Assembly (NCBI GenBank): GCA_030620255.1
Contig: JAUXFB010000064.1
Location: 1 to 7,159, forward strand
DNA from: Candidatus Aminicenantota bacterium
GTDB lineage: Bacteria > Acidobacteriota > Aminicenantia > UBA2199
Length of the DNA: 7,159 nucleotides
Reading direction: 5' to 3'
This document shows positions 1 to 6,149 of the stretch, in pieces (position 1 is the stretch's first letter; each line of letters begins with the position of its first letter). The translations under genes and the position numbers were made by a program. The notes beneath the pieces were generated by a model. The model had not been told where the DNA came from, did not search any database, and saw only the letters and a list, made by a program, of their open reading frames with translations.

Positions 1-426
1 AAACATATATTATTAAAAATTTCATATTTCACACCACCTGTGTATATAGAGAGTGAAACCAGAAACCCATCGGGTAATGAGTTATTTTCTCAAGCAATGA
101 TTTATTACAATAACACAAAGTTTAGTAAGTCCCTTAATACTCTAAACCAAATAAAATGCATTGATAATAACCCTAAAGTATTGTTTTTCAAAGGGATCTG
201 CTATCTATTGAATGATCAATATAAAAATGCCATAAAAAATTTTAATTTAATTATAAAAAATGCTAATCCTTCTTATTATGATGAAGCAATATATTATAAA
301 GGAATTACTCTTTTAAAGTTAAATAAAAAAAAAGAAGCAATTAAATTATTTAATAATCTCTCCAAAATGTTCAGCCCCTATTCTGGAAAAGCGAAATCAC
401 TCCTAGAAAAAATCAATAAAATTTAA
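1..426 (+). CDS. TPR-repeat protein, 3' end only
   Basis: The reading frame is open from the first base of the window to the TAA at 424-426, giving 141 visible codons, so the 5' end probably lies outside. A GTG at 40-42 could be proposed as a start, but no Shine-Dalgarno precedes it and the frame stays open upstream. The visible protein begins with a short mildly hydrophobic stretch and a Pro/Glu-rich linker. Two to three helix-turn-helix pairs of TPR type follow, with typical spacing of small and aromatic residues (ALYY-like motifs such as AMIYYNN, LFFKGICYLL and AIYYKGITLLKLNKKKEAI). TPRs are protein-protein interaction scaffolds. The layout, a possible membrane segment followed by TPRs, resembles membrane-anchored TPR proteins, some of which are anti-sigma-like, but the deciding N-terminus is missing. 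It converges with cysA with a 27-base gap. Specific function is unknown. Confidence 0.75.
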   Translation, partial: KHILLKISYFTPPVYIESETRNPSGNELFSQAMIYYNNTKFSKSLNTLNQIKCIDNNPKVLFFKGICYLLNDQYKNAIKNFNLIIKNANPSYYDEAIYYKGITLLKLNKKKEAIKLFNNLSKMFSPYSGKAKSLLEKINKI

Positions 427-453
427 AAAAAAGAAAAAATAGTGTTTTAGATT

Positions 454-1554
454 TCATTCAATGTAGCCCAGTTGTTTGAGCATTTCATGAACCTTTTTGT
501 GGCCCTCAGAAGCTTCAAATATTTTAAATTTTCTAAACCTGATATATACCTTTGTCCCTTTCCGCCATTCGAACTTAAAAAAATCTTCTTTAGGGACAAG
601 TGATTTTACATTATTAGTGCCAACTTTTAAATCAACCTCATAGAAACTTCCTCTATAATATATTCCATTAATAATACAAGGCACAGTATCTTCTGTTGAA
701 TTATCCTTTACAATGATATCTTCTGGCCTAATAAGCAGCACTATGTTCTGAAAATTAATTTCCGTTTTCTCTTTAAATTGTATTTTTTCTTTTGTTCCTG
801 TAATTACAATATGATTTTTCTTAATGTTTGCATTAATCACATTTACATTTCCCACAAAACTTGCAACAAATTTTGATTTAGGATGTTCATAAACATCAGT
901 TGCATTGCCAATCTGTTCAACCTTTCCCCTATTTATTACAATAATTTTATCAGAAATTTCTATAGCTTCGTTCTGATCATGTGTAACAAAAACACTTGTT
1001 ACATTAACCCTGTTATGCAAATCTCTTATCCATTGAGCCAGGTTTTTCCTTACTTTAGCATCCAAAGAACCAAAGGGTTCGTCAAGAAGAAGAACTTTTG
1101 GTTCTGTGGCAAGTGCCCTTGCAAGTGCTACTCTCTGACGCTGCCCTCCTGAAAGCTGTGAAGGATAATGTTTGTTGTAACCATTAAGTTTTACAAGATC
1201 AATTAATTCTTCTACCTTTTGTTTTATCTCTTTTTTGTCTTTTTTCTGAATCTCAAGGCCAAATGCAATATTCTTTTCAACTGTCATATGTTTGAAAAGT
1301 GCATAATGTTGAAAAACAAAACCCACATTTCTCTTTTGTGTTCTCAATGGAGTAACATCCTTTCCTGTCAAAAAAATCTGCCCCATGTCTGGGTTTTCCA
1401 GTCCTGCTATAATCCTTAACAATGTACTTTTCCCTGAACCACTTGGTCCTAAAAGCGCAGCAAGTTCACCCTCTTTAACATCAAAGCTAACATTATTAAC
1501 TGCAATAAAATCACCGAATTTTTTAGTTATATTTTTAACCATAATGCCACTCAT
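454..1554 (-). CDS. cysA: Sulfate/thiosulfate import ATP-binding protein CysA
   Basis: This is the ATPase of the sulfate importer, acting as a dimer on the cytoplasmic face of CysT/CysW. Counting from the chosen start (366 residues), the Walker A loop GPSGSGKST is at 36-44, the Q-loop Gln at 82 (FVFQHYALF), the ABC signature LSGGQ at 134-138, Walker B LLLDEP at 155-160 and the switch His at 192 (VTHDQ). All catalytic elements are intact. The C-terminal third has the TOBE-type regulatory fold of the CysA/PotA/MalK group, including LIRPEDI. The ATG at 1552-1554 is preferred because it lies one base after the cysW stop, follows a purine-rich AAGAAGAGAA tract at 1561-1570, and gives a length matching E. 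coli CysA (365). An in-frame ATG at 1582-1584 would add ten basic residues and overlap cysW. The protein ends in a LKQLGYIE tail. It is the last gene of the operon. The neighbours make sulfate/thiosulfate far likelier than another anion. Confidence 0.95.
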   Translation of the reverse strand: MSGIMVKNITKKFGDFIAVNNVSFDVKEGELAALLGPSGSGKSTLLRIIAGLENPDMGQIFLTGKDVTPLRTQKRNVGFVFQHYALFKHMTVEKNIAFGLEIQKKDKKEIKQKVEELIDLVKLNGYNKHYPSQLSGGQRQRVALARALATEPKVLLLDEPFGSLDAKVRKNLAQWIRDLHNRVNVTSVFVTHDQNEAIEISDKIIVINRGKVEQIGNATDVYEHPKSKFVASFVGNVNVINANIKKNHIVITGTKEKIQFKEKTEINFQNIVLLIRPEDIIVKDNSTEDTVPCIINGIYYRGSFYEVDLKVGTNNVKSLVPKEDFFKFEWRKGTKVYIRFRKFKIFEASEGHKKVHEMLKQLGYIE

Positions 1555-1555
1555 T

Positions 1556-2395
1556 TTAAATTCTCTTCTTTCTCTTCTGTGCATACTGAATTAAATTAAG
1601 AATAATAAATGATATTAATGCAAGGATAAGAGCTGCGGAAAAAGCACCTGCATAATTTAAATCAGTAAATTGATCATGTATTCGCAATGTAGCAGTTTGA
1701 GTTTTGTTTATAATACTTCCACTTACAACAAGAACAGCTCCGAATTCTCCAATGGAACGAGCAATTGTTAGAGTAACTCCATATGCTAATCCCCATCTTA
1801 TAGATGGAAGTGTTACTTTCCAGAAAATCTGCCATTGGGAAGCTCCAAGAATCAATGCCGCCTCATCCTGCTCAATTCCAAATTCTCTTAAAACTGGTAT
1901 TATCTCTTTTGCCACAAATGGAAGTGTCACGAAAAGTGTCGCAATTATCATTCCAGGTAGAGCATATATAATTTTTATATTCATTGAATAAAACCAGCTT
2001 CCTATCCATCCTCCTGGCCCAAACAGTATTACAAACATAAACCCCGCTACTATAGGAGAAACTGCAAAAGGCAGGTCAATTAAACTTTCTAAAAAAAGTT
2101 TCCCCTTAAAATTCTGCTTTGCAAAAACAATTGCCATAATAGTACCAAAAATGGTATTTATAACAACTGCTACAAATGTTATTAATATTGTTAACCAGAA
2201 TGCATGTGTAGATGCTGTAGAACTCAAAGATGAAGTAATAACAGATATTGCATTTTTAAAAGTCTCTCTTACAATTCCAATTAATGGGAATATTATCAAC
2301 ACAAAAAACCATAATAATACAAAAGAGATGAGAACCCATTTACCTGCTTGTTTTTGCTTGCGCACAACTTCTACACAATTAGTCTTATTTTCCAT
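1556..2395 (-). CDS. cysW: Sulfate/thiosulfate ABC permease CysW
   Basis: This is an inner-membrane permease of 279 residues that pairs with CysT to form the sulfate channel. A hydrophobic segment near the N-terminus (about residues 20-42) is followed by further membrane helices typical of the six-helix binding-protein-dependent permease fold. The cytoplasmic EAA loop that docks on CysA reads [10 protein letters not shown], followed by TLPSIRWGL. CysW-type signatures are [31 protein letters not shown] and VVSGSI; the E. coli protein has close equivalents. The ATG at 2393-2395 has a GGAG site at 2404-2407, eight bases away. The start overlaps the end of cysT by 11 bases, and the stop is one base from the cysA start, which indicates coupled translation. 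E. coli CysW is slightly longer (291), and nothing essential appears missing. Confidence 0.94.
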   Translation of the reverse strand: MENKTNCVEVVRKQKQAGKWVLISFVLLWFFVLIIFPLIGIVRETFKNAISVITSSLSSTASTHAFWLTILITFVAVVINTIFGTIMAIVFAKQNFKGKLFLESLIDLPFAVSPIVAGFMFVILFGPGGWIGSWFYSMNIKIIYALPGMIIATLFVTLPFVAKEIIPVLREFGIEQDEAALILGASQWQIFWKVTLPSIRWGLAYGVTLTIARSIGEFGAVLVVSGSIINKTQTATLRIHDQFTDLNYAGAFSAALILALISFIILNLIQYAQKRKKRI

Positions 2396-3209
2396 ATTTA
2401 TTGCTCCATCTTTGTATAAAGTTCAAAAAGATTAAAACAATAAAAGAACTTAATAAAAGTACAACCGCTGTTCCTAAACCACTCTGAATATTGGCACTTT
2501 CAATTTCTCCATAAATGTATACAGAAGCAACCTGAGTTTTCATAGGTATATTACCTGCAACAATTACAATTGACCCAAACTCCCCTAAAGCTCTACTGAA
2601 CGATAGGGCTGCACCTGTTAAAATAGAAGGAAGAATTGTGGGAAGAACAATATGGAAAAAAACTTTAAATTTAGATGCACCAAGCGTTTGTGCGGCTTCT
2701 TCCATATCTCTTTCCATTTCTATCAATACAGGCTGAACTGAGCGTACAACAAATGGAAATGTAACAAAGATAAGAGCCAGAATTATACCAGGTTTATTAT
2801 AAATGATTTCAATCCCATGTTTCCCAAAAAACTCACCTATTAGACTTCTTGGGCCACAAAGAACAACAAGCATCATTCCCGTAACAACTGTTGGAATTGC
2901 AAAAGGAATATCAATTAACGCATTAATTGTTTTTTTTAATGGAAAATCATATCTAACTAAAACCCATGCAGTTGCTGTTCCTGTTATTATATTGATTACG
3001 AGCATTATTAAAGCAATAATAAAGGTGAATTTTAACGAAAATAAAGCCTGAGGCAATGTTATTTGTTTCCATAAATTCGGGATTCCACCTTTGAAAGCCT
3101 CTGTGGTTATTGCTATAACAGGGAGTATTATCAATAATCCAATATAAAAAAGGGCTATGCCCCTGAGAGTTAAATTCCCTTTCACAAAACGTTTAAGGCT
3201 ACTATTCAT
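2385..3209 (-). CDS. cysT: Sulfate/thiosulfate ABC permease CysT (CysU)
   Basis: This is the second inner-membrane permease of the sulfate importer, 274 residues from the chosen ATG (E. coli 277). The first membrane segment is at about residues 15-36, followed by the usual family set of helices. The EAA loop reads EEAAQTLGAS, followed by VLPTILPSILTG. CysT-type signatures are IDIPFAIPTVVTG, FPFVVRSVQPVL, SFSRALGEFGS and VAGNIPMKTQ. The first two bases of the frame's TTG at 3213-3215 come six bases before the ATG; the ATG at 3207-3209 is preferred as the normal codon. It overlaps the sbp stop by eight bases (ATGAATAG). No strong Shine-Dalgarno is visible, so translation probably depends on ribosomes finishing sbp. 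The 3' end overlaps cysW. Specificity for sulfate rests on similarity and operon partners; molybdate permeases (ModB) are related, but those systems use a single permease gene. Confidence 0.94.
   Translation of the reverse strand: MNSSLKRFVKGNLTLRGIALFYIGLLIILPVIAITTEAFKGGIPNLWKQITLPQALFSLKFTFIIALIMLVINIITGTATAWVLVRYDFPLKKTINALIDIPFAIPTVVTGMMLVVLCGPRSLIGEFFGKHGIEIIYNKPGIILALIFVTFPFVVRSVQPVLIEMERDMEEAAQTLGASKFKVFFHIVLPTILPSILTGAALSFSRALGEFGSIVIVAGNIPMKTQVASVYIYGEIESANIQSGLGTAVVLLLSSFIVLIFLNFIQRWSNKYGK
2404..2407 (-). promoter_or_regulatory. Ribosome binding site of cysW
   Basis: GGAG on the minus strand lies inside the last codons of cysT, eight bases before the cysW ATG. It supports the start at 2395 and allows independent loading in addition to coupling with cysT translation. 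Confidence 0.7.
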
Positions 3210-4233
3210 TTGCAAGTTCTAACATTATTTTTAACCAGATTCCTTGTTCCCCATATATATCTTTTGAAACTTTTTCCCATCCTCCAAGATATGCTATATT
3301 AAAGAGCTGTGTTGGTACTGGATATTTTTCCTTAAATTCTTTTAGAATTTCATTGTCAACAGGTCTGAAACCGTATTTTGCAAAACTTCTTTGTGCTTCT
3401 TTTGACTGAACAAAATCAACAAAAGCCTCTGCAAGTTCGCGATTACCGTGTTTATCTACATTTTTATCAATAACTGCAATTGGGTTTTCAATCAGAATAG
3501 TTGCATCTGGGATAATGAATGGGAATATTTTCCCCTGTTTTTGTCTTAATAAAGCTTCATTTTCATAAGTTAGCAATACATCTCCAATTCCATTTTCATA
3601 TGTTGTAACTGAAGCACGCCCTGATTTATCCATAACTTTTACTCTCTTTTGAACTCTTTTCAAAAAATCCTTTGCTAAAGAGAGATCCTGTTTCCCTTTC
3701 TTTAGCTCACTGTTCTTAAGTGCTGAACCATATATAGCATTAACAATCCACATTGCGCCACCTGATGTTTTAGGGCTCGGGTATATCACTTCTACATTAT
3801 CACGCGTAAGATCTTCCCAATTCTTTATATGTTTTGGATTGTCAGGTCTGTATACAATTATAACAATTGATCTTGTGACAAAACCATCATATTTTCGTTT
3901 CTTCCAGTTGTGTGTTATAAGACCTTTTTCTTTAAGCCTATTTACATCTTTCTCTAAAGACAAGGCAGCAATATCAGCTTCAAAACCTGATGCAATTGTC
4001 CTTGATTGTGCTCCTGAGGCCATATATGATTCCTCAAATTTAACTTCCTGGCCCGTTTTTTCTTTCCACATCTTTTTAAAAGCAGGTATGATCTCCTTCT
4101 GATAAGCCTCTTTTGGTACAGTATAAGCACCTAAAGTTAATGTTACTTTTCTTTCTTCCAAGCTTCTGCTACTTGTTTTGCACCCTTGAAAAACAAAAAC
4201 AAGTGCAATTAAAAACAGGATACATTTCTTCAT
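3202..4233 (-). CDS. sbp: Sulfate-binding lipoprotein of the ABC importer
   Basis: This is the solute-binding protein (343 residues) that captures sulfate or thiosulfate outside the cytoplasmic membrane and delivers it to CysT/CysW. The N-terminus is a short signal peptide (Lys-Lys, then a hydrophobic core at 5-15) ending in FQGC with Cys18, a lipoprotein cleavage site. In E. coli, Sbp and CysP are instead soluble periplasmic proteins. Features aligning with the sulfate pocket of the family are SYMASGAQS (Ser73), PSPKTSGGAMW (SGG at 157-159) and GIGDVLLTYENEAL (221-227 region). The sulfate-contacting Trp of Salmonella/E. coli Sbp (WENE) is Tyr223 here. FRPVDNE and a late LGGW also match the family. 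The ATG at 4231-4233 has a perfect GGAGG five bases upstream. It is the first gene of the operon. The symbol could equally be cysP, as sulfate and thiosulfate binders are hard to separate. Confidence 0.93.
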   Translation of the reverse strand: MKKCILFLIALVFVFQGCKTSSRSLEERKVTLTLGAYTVPKEAYQKEIIPAFKKMWKEKTGQEVKFEESYMASGAQSRTIASGFEADIAALSLEKDVNRLKEKGLITHNWKKRKYDGFVTRSIVIIVYRPDNPKHIKNWEDLTRDNVEVIYPSPKTSGGAMWIVNAIYGSALKNSELKKGKQDLSLAKDFLKRVQKRVKVMDKSGRASVTTYENGIGDVLLTYENEALLRQKQGKIFPFIIPDATILIENPIAVIDKNVDKHGNRELAEAFVDFVQSKEAQRSFAKYGFRPVDNEILKEFKEKYPVPTQLFNIAYLGGWEKVSKDIYGEQGIWLKIMLELANE

Positions 4234-4237
4234 AATA

Positions 4238-4242
4238 CCTCC
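4238..4242 (-). promoter_or_regulatory. Strong ribosome binding site of sbp
   Basis: GGAGG on the minus strand, followed by TATT and then the ATG at 4233. It fixes the sbp start and is the strongest Shine-Dalgarno in the window, fitting a binding protein made in excess over its permeases. Confidence 0.85.
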
Positions 4243-4247
4243 AATAC

Positions 4248-4267
4248 TACTACAATCATACTACAAT
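4248..4267 (-). repeat. Tandem 9-mer ATTGTAGTA, candidate operator
   Basis: Two exact copies of ATTGTAGTA lie at 4259-4267 and 4248-4256 on the minus strand, with starts 11 bases apart, about one helical turn. A further GTAGTA overlaps the second copy. The first copy covers the end of the -10 box and the predicted start point; the second lies just downstream. A repressor bound here would block sbp transcription. The regulator is not known; the adjacent RHH protein is a candidate because members of that fold often bind tandem short repeats. The copies are exact, but operator function is inference. Confidence 0.45.
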
Positions 4268-4294
4268 TATAGCACTCTTTTGTAGATTTTTCAA
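4266..4294 (-). promoter_or_regulatory. Sigma-70-type promoter of sbp-cysTWA
   Basis: On the minus strand, TTGAAA (4289-4294) and TATAAT (4266-4271) are separated by exactly 17 bases. The predicted start is near 4259, giving a leader of only about 26 bases before the sbp ATG. That is too short for a riboswitch or a transcription attenuator, so control should act on initiation. Confidence 0.75.
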
Positions 4295-4333
4295 CAATTA
4301 AATTATTTTTTTTGAAATATGTAAAATACTTTT

Positions 4334-4546
4334 TTAGAAATATCCCAGATTTTGCAATCTTTTCTTAATAGCTTCCATCTCTTCTTTTGTTAATTCATCC
4401 TTATCTTCAGCTCCTGATGCGACCAGGTCTCTTAGTACATATACAACAAATTCATTTACACTGGAAAATCCACTCTCTTCTATAATTTTTTTCAATTTAT
4501 CATATAAAGGTCTTGGGATTTTTAATGTTACCTTATCTTTTGACAT
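4334..4546 (-). CDS. Small ribbon-helix-helix (CopG-like) DNA-binding protein
   Basis: This 70-residue protein has the RHH layout: a basic beta strand (KVTLKIP, residues 5-11) that would pair in a dimer and enter the DNA major groove, helix A (about 13-25, YDKLKKIIEESG) and helix B (about 28-43, SSVNEFVVYVLRDLVA), joined by a GFSS turn. An acidic helix follows and the protein ends in KKRLQNLGYF. RHH proteins are mostly transcriptional regulators or antitoxins. No toxin-sized partner is visible beside it, so a regulator is likelier than an antitoxin. It lies 100 bases upstream of sbp on the same strand with no terminator-like hairpin between, so read-through into the sulfate operon is possible. 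There is no Shine-Dalgarno before the ATG, and the promoter position suggests a leaderless mRNA. Its target is not known; control of the sulfate operon is inferred from position. Confidence 0.82.
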   Translation of the reverse strand: MSKDKVTLKIPRPLYDKLKKIIEESGFSSVNEFVVYVLRDLVASGAEDKDELTKEEMEAIKKRLQNLGYF

Positions 4547-4552
4547 AGTATT

Positions 4553-4581
4553 ATTTTATTTTTATTTAAACAAAATGTCAA
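4553..4581 (-). promoter_or_regulatory. Promoter of the RHH gene, apparently leaderless
   Basis: On the minus strand, a consensus TTGACA (4576-4581) is followed after exactly 17 bases by TAAAAT (4553-4558). Only six bases (AATACT) separate the -10 box from the ATG, so the expected start nucleotide is the A of the start codon at 4546. A weaker TATAAA at 4616-4621 has no matching -35 box. Confidence 0.65.
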
Positions 4582-4651
4582 TGAAGCAACAAATAAGATT
4601 TAGGTGTTAAAAAAATTTATACTAAAAATGAGACTTAAAAATTTAAAAAAT

Positions 4652-4680
4652 TTCATAAAAAATCAATTAAATGATATAAT
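4652..4680 (+). promoter_or_regulatory. Promoter of the glycosyltransferase gene
   Basis: A perfect TATAAT (4675-4680) has a partial -35 box TTCATA (4652-4657, four of six matches) at 17 bases. The start is expected near 4687, giving a leader of about 27 bases. Several A-tracts upstream (4609-4650) could act as an UP element or bend the DNA. The divergent RHH promoter lies about 70 bases away. Confidence 0.6.
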
Positions 4681-4703
4681 AAAAAACTAACAATTTTTAA
4701 AAA

Positions 4704-4708
4704 AGGAG
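4704..4708 (+). promoter_or_regulatory. Ribosome binding site of the glycosyltransferase
   Basis: AGGAG lies five bases before the ATG at 4714-4716 and decides the start. No in-frame start upstream has a comparable site. Confidence 0.8.
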
Positions 4709-4713
4709 AATTA

Positions 4714-6075
4714 ATGGAAACCCTTTTACAAAAACAAGCAATAGAAATTAGCAAAAATAAAACTTTTAGCTGGGATAAAATGGAACCACTTTATAGAAGC
4801 TTAATCTTAATTTTTGGAATAATTATTATATTAATCGCTATAAAAAATAATGTTTTCTTTAACTGGGAATTTCATAAAATGGGAAGAGTGGAAAGTTTGT
4901 TCTTTAGATATTTACTTTTTATAAGTGGATTAATTTTCATGGGTTCAATAATTTTCAGAACATTTTTATGGTTCAAATACCGCCCTTACAATATAGACAA
5001 AGTTAAATCATGGCCAAAGGCAGTTGTGGTAGTACCTGCTTACAATGAAGGAGAAACTGTTTATAAAACTATTTGCTCCATAACTAACAGTAATTACCCA
5101 AAAAACAAATTAAAAATCATTGCAATTGATGATGGGTCTACTGACAACACCTATTTCTTTTTGGATAAAGCAAAAAAAAGATTTCCACATATTGTACAAA
5201 TAATTAAATTTAAAAAAAACAAAGGGAAAAGAAGAGCTCTGTATGAGGCTTATAAACAATCAAAATCTCCTTTCATGATAACAGTTGATTCAGATACTTA
5301 TCTTAAATCCAATTCAATAAAAGAAATTTTAACACCACTTATTCTTAATAATAAAATAGGAGCAACTACAGGAAGAATTAGAATCTGGAACCATAACACA
5401 AATATATTCACAAAAATGCTTAATGCCAATTTTGCTATGGCTTTTGATTTCTCAAGAGCAGTTCAATCCACTTTTACCAGCGTGTTTTGCCTTTCAGGAG
5501 CATTTTCCGCTTATAGAGTCTCTATACTCAATAATGTTATTGAGGATTGGATAAATCAAAAATTTTTGAAAAAGCCATGTACTTATGGTGAAGATAGAAG
5601 CTTAACTAACCAGGTTTTACGCACTGGTTCCGGAACTTTTTACCAGAGAAGTGCTGTGTCTTTTACAATTGTCCCAGAAAGTCTCTTAAAAGTACTAAAA
5701 ATGTTCACTCGCTGGACAAGAAGCAATATTAGAGAAAGCATAATTTTTTCAGGATTTATGTTCAACTCTAAAAGAAAAGGTAATAGGATTCTTCCTTTTG
5801 TTGATTTTTCTTCACTAATCTCTTTAATCATCTTTCATTTTTTTTGGTTTTATTATTTTATCTTATCAGGTTTTGTTGATGGGAATTTAATAATACGTAT
5901 ACTTGCCTACTCAGCTCTATTCGGCTTTTTTTATATGTTATATTACTTAAGAATAGAAGGGAAAAAAGACGTTCCTTATATACTCGTTTTTTCTATTTTC
6001 ACAACAATTTTTTCAATATTGATATTTACAGTAGCAGGCTTCACCCTAACAACCAAAAAATGGTCAAACAGATAA
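4714..6075 (+). CDS. Membrane processive family-2 glycosyltransferase
   Basis: This 453-residue inner-membrane protein resembles hyaluronan/chitin/NodC-type synthases, which polymerise a nucleotide-sugar on the cytoplasmic side and pass the chain through the membrane. Two N-terminal membrane helices (about 27-45 and 61-87) precede the GT-A domain: PAYNE (108-112), DDGSTDNT (139-146), NKGKR (169-173), DSD (192-194, metal/UDP site), SGAFSAYR (261-268, a synthase acceptor-region motif) and GEDR (292-295, with the expected catalytic Asp294). The motif usually written QxxRW is MFTRW here (330-334), followed by TRSNIRES. Three C-terminal membrane helices follow (about 363-388, 392-412 and 420-441). 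The tail KKWSNR resembles the WGTR end of hyaluronan synthases. It has its own promoter and no partner genes (no PilZ/c-di-GMP protein, deacetylase or export gene) in view, so the sugar and polymer cannot be named. Confidence 0.88.
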   Translation: METLLQKQAIEISKNKTFSWDKMEPLYRSLILIFGIIIILIAIKNNVFFNWEFHKMGRVESLFFRYLLFISGLIFMGSIIFRTFLWFKYRPYNIDKVKSWPKAVVVVPAYNEGETVYKTICSITNSNYPKNKLKIIAIDDGSTDNTYFFLDKAKKRFPHIVQIIKFKKNKGKRRALYEAYKQSKSPFMITVDSDTYLKSNSIKEILTPLILNNKIGATTGRIRIWNHNTNIFTKMLNANFAMAFDFSRAVQSTFTSVFCLSGAFSAYRVSILNNVIEDWINQKFLKKPCTYGEDRSLTNQVLRTGSGTFYQRSAVSFTIVPESLLKVLKMFTRWTRSNIRESIIFSGFMFNSKRKGNRILPFVDFSSLISLIIFHFFWFYYFILSGFVDGNLIIRILAYSALFGFFYMLYYLRIEGKKDVPYILVFSIFTTIFSILIFTVAGFTLTTKKWSNR

Positions 6076-6083
6076 TAAAACCT

Positions 6084-6149
6084 CTATATTGTAAGAAACA
6101 AAGCTGCTATTATAACAAGAAATATAAAGTTCAAATTGTTTAGAAATTT
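6084..6149 (-). other. Hydrophobic in-frame stretch after the permease stop
   Basis: After the TGA at 6150-6152 the same frame stays open for 21 codons to a TAG at 6084-6086, and encodes a peptide with a membrane-helix-like core (FIFLVIIAALFLTI). An ATG at 6151-6153 overlaps the permease stop (ATGA), as tightly coupled genes often do, but is offset. Removing one base from the four-A run at 6147-6150 would join it to the hydrophobic frame. It could be the decayed start of a downstream gene, a very small membrane peptide, or chance in A+T-rich DNA. Confidence 0.25.

Noticed and set aside
427..453. A/T-rich gap between the convergent TPR and cysA genes as a bidirectional terminator
   Set aside because: There are T-runs on the minus strand, but only a weak four-base A/T stem (AAAA...TTTT) and no GC stem, so it cannot be called with support.
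883..1152. Plus-strand open frames lying opposite the cys genes and the permease
   Set aside because: They are antisense to strongly conserved genes, lack ribosome sites and have no recognisable domain, so they are chance frames.
1555..1584. Longer CysA starting at the ATG at 1584
   Set aside because: It would add ten basic residues, overlap cysW by 29 bases and exceed the usual length; the ATG at 1554 fits coupling and family length better.
454..4233. Molybdate or tungstate importer instead of sulfate
   Set aside because: Two distinct permeases with CysT- and CysW-type motifs and an Sbp-type binding protein in cysPTWA order point to sulfate/thiosulfate.
4234..4333. Sulfur-related riboswitch (SAM type) upstream of sbp
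   Set aside because: The predicted leader is only about 26 bases and no structured stem is visible.
4334..4546. RHH protein as the antitoxin of a toxin-antitoxin pair
   Set aside because: No toxin-sized gene lies directly up- or downstream on the same strand; the next gene is the sulfate-binding protein.
4609..4662. Phased A-tracts as a replication or nucleoid-binding site
   Set aside because: Spacing of the runs (about 8 to 14 bases) is irregular and the base composition makes such runs expected; at most an UP element.
6076..6149. Terminator between the convergent glycosyltransferase and ABC-2 permease
   Set aside because: No stable GC-containing hairpin followed by a T-run can be seen on either strand.
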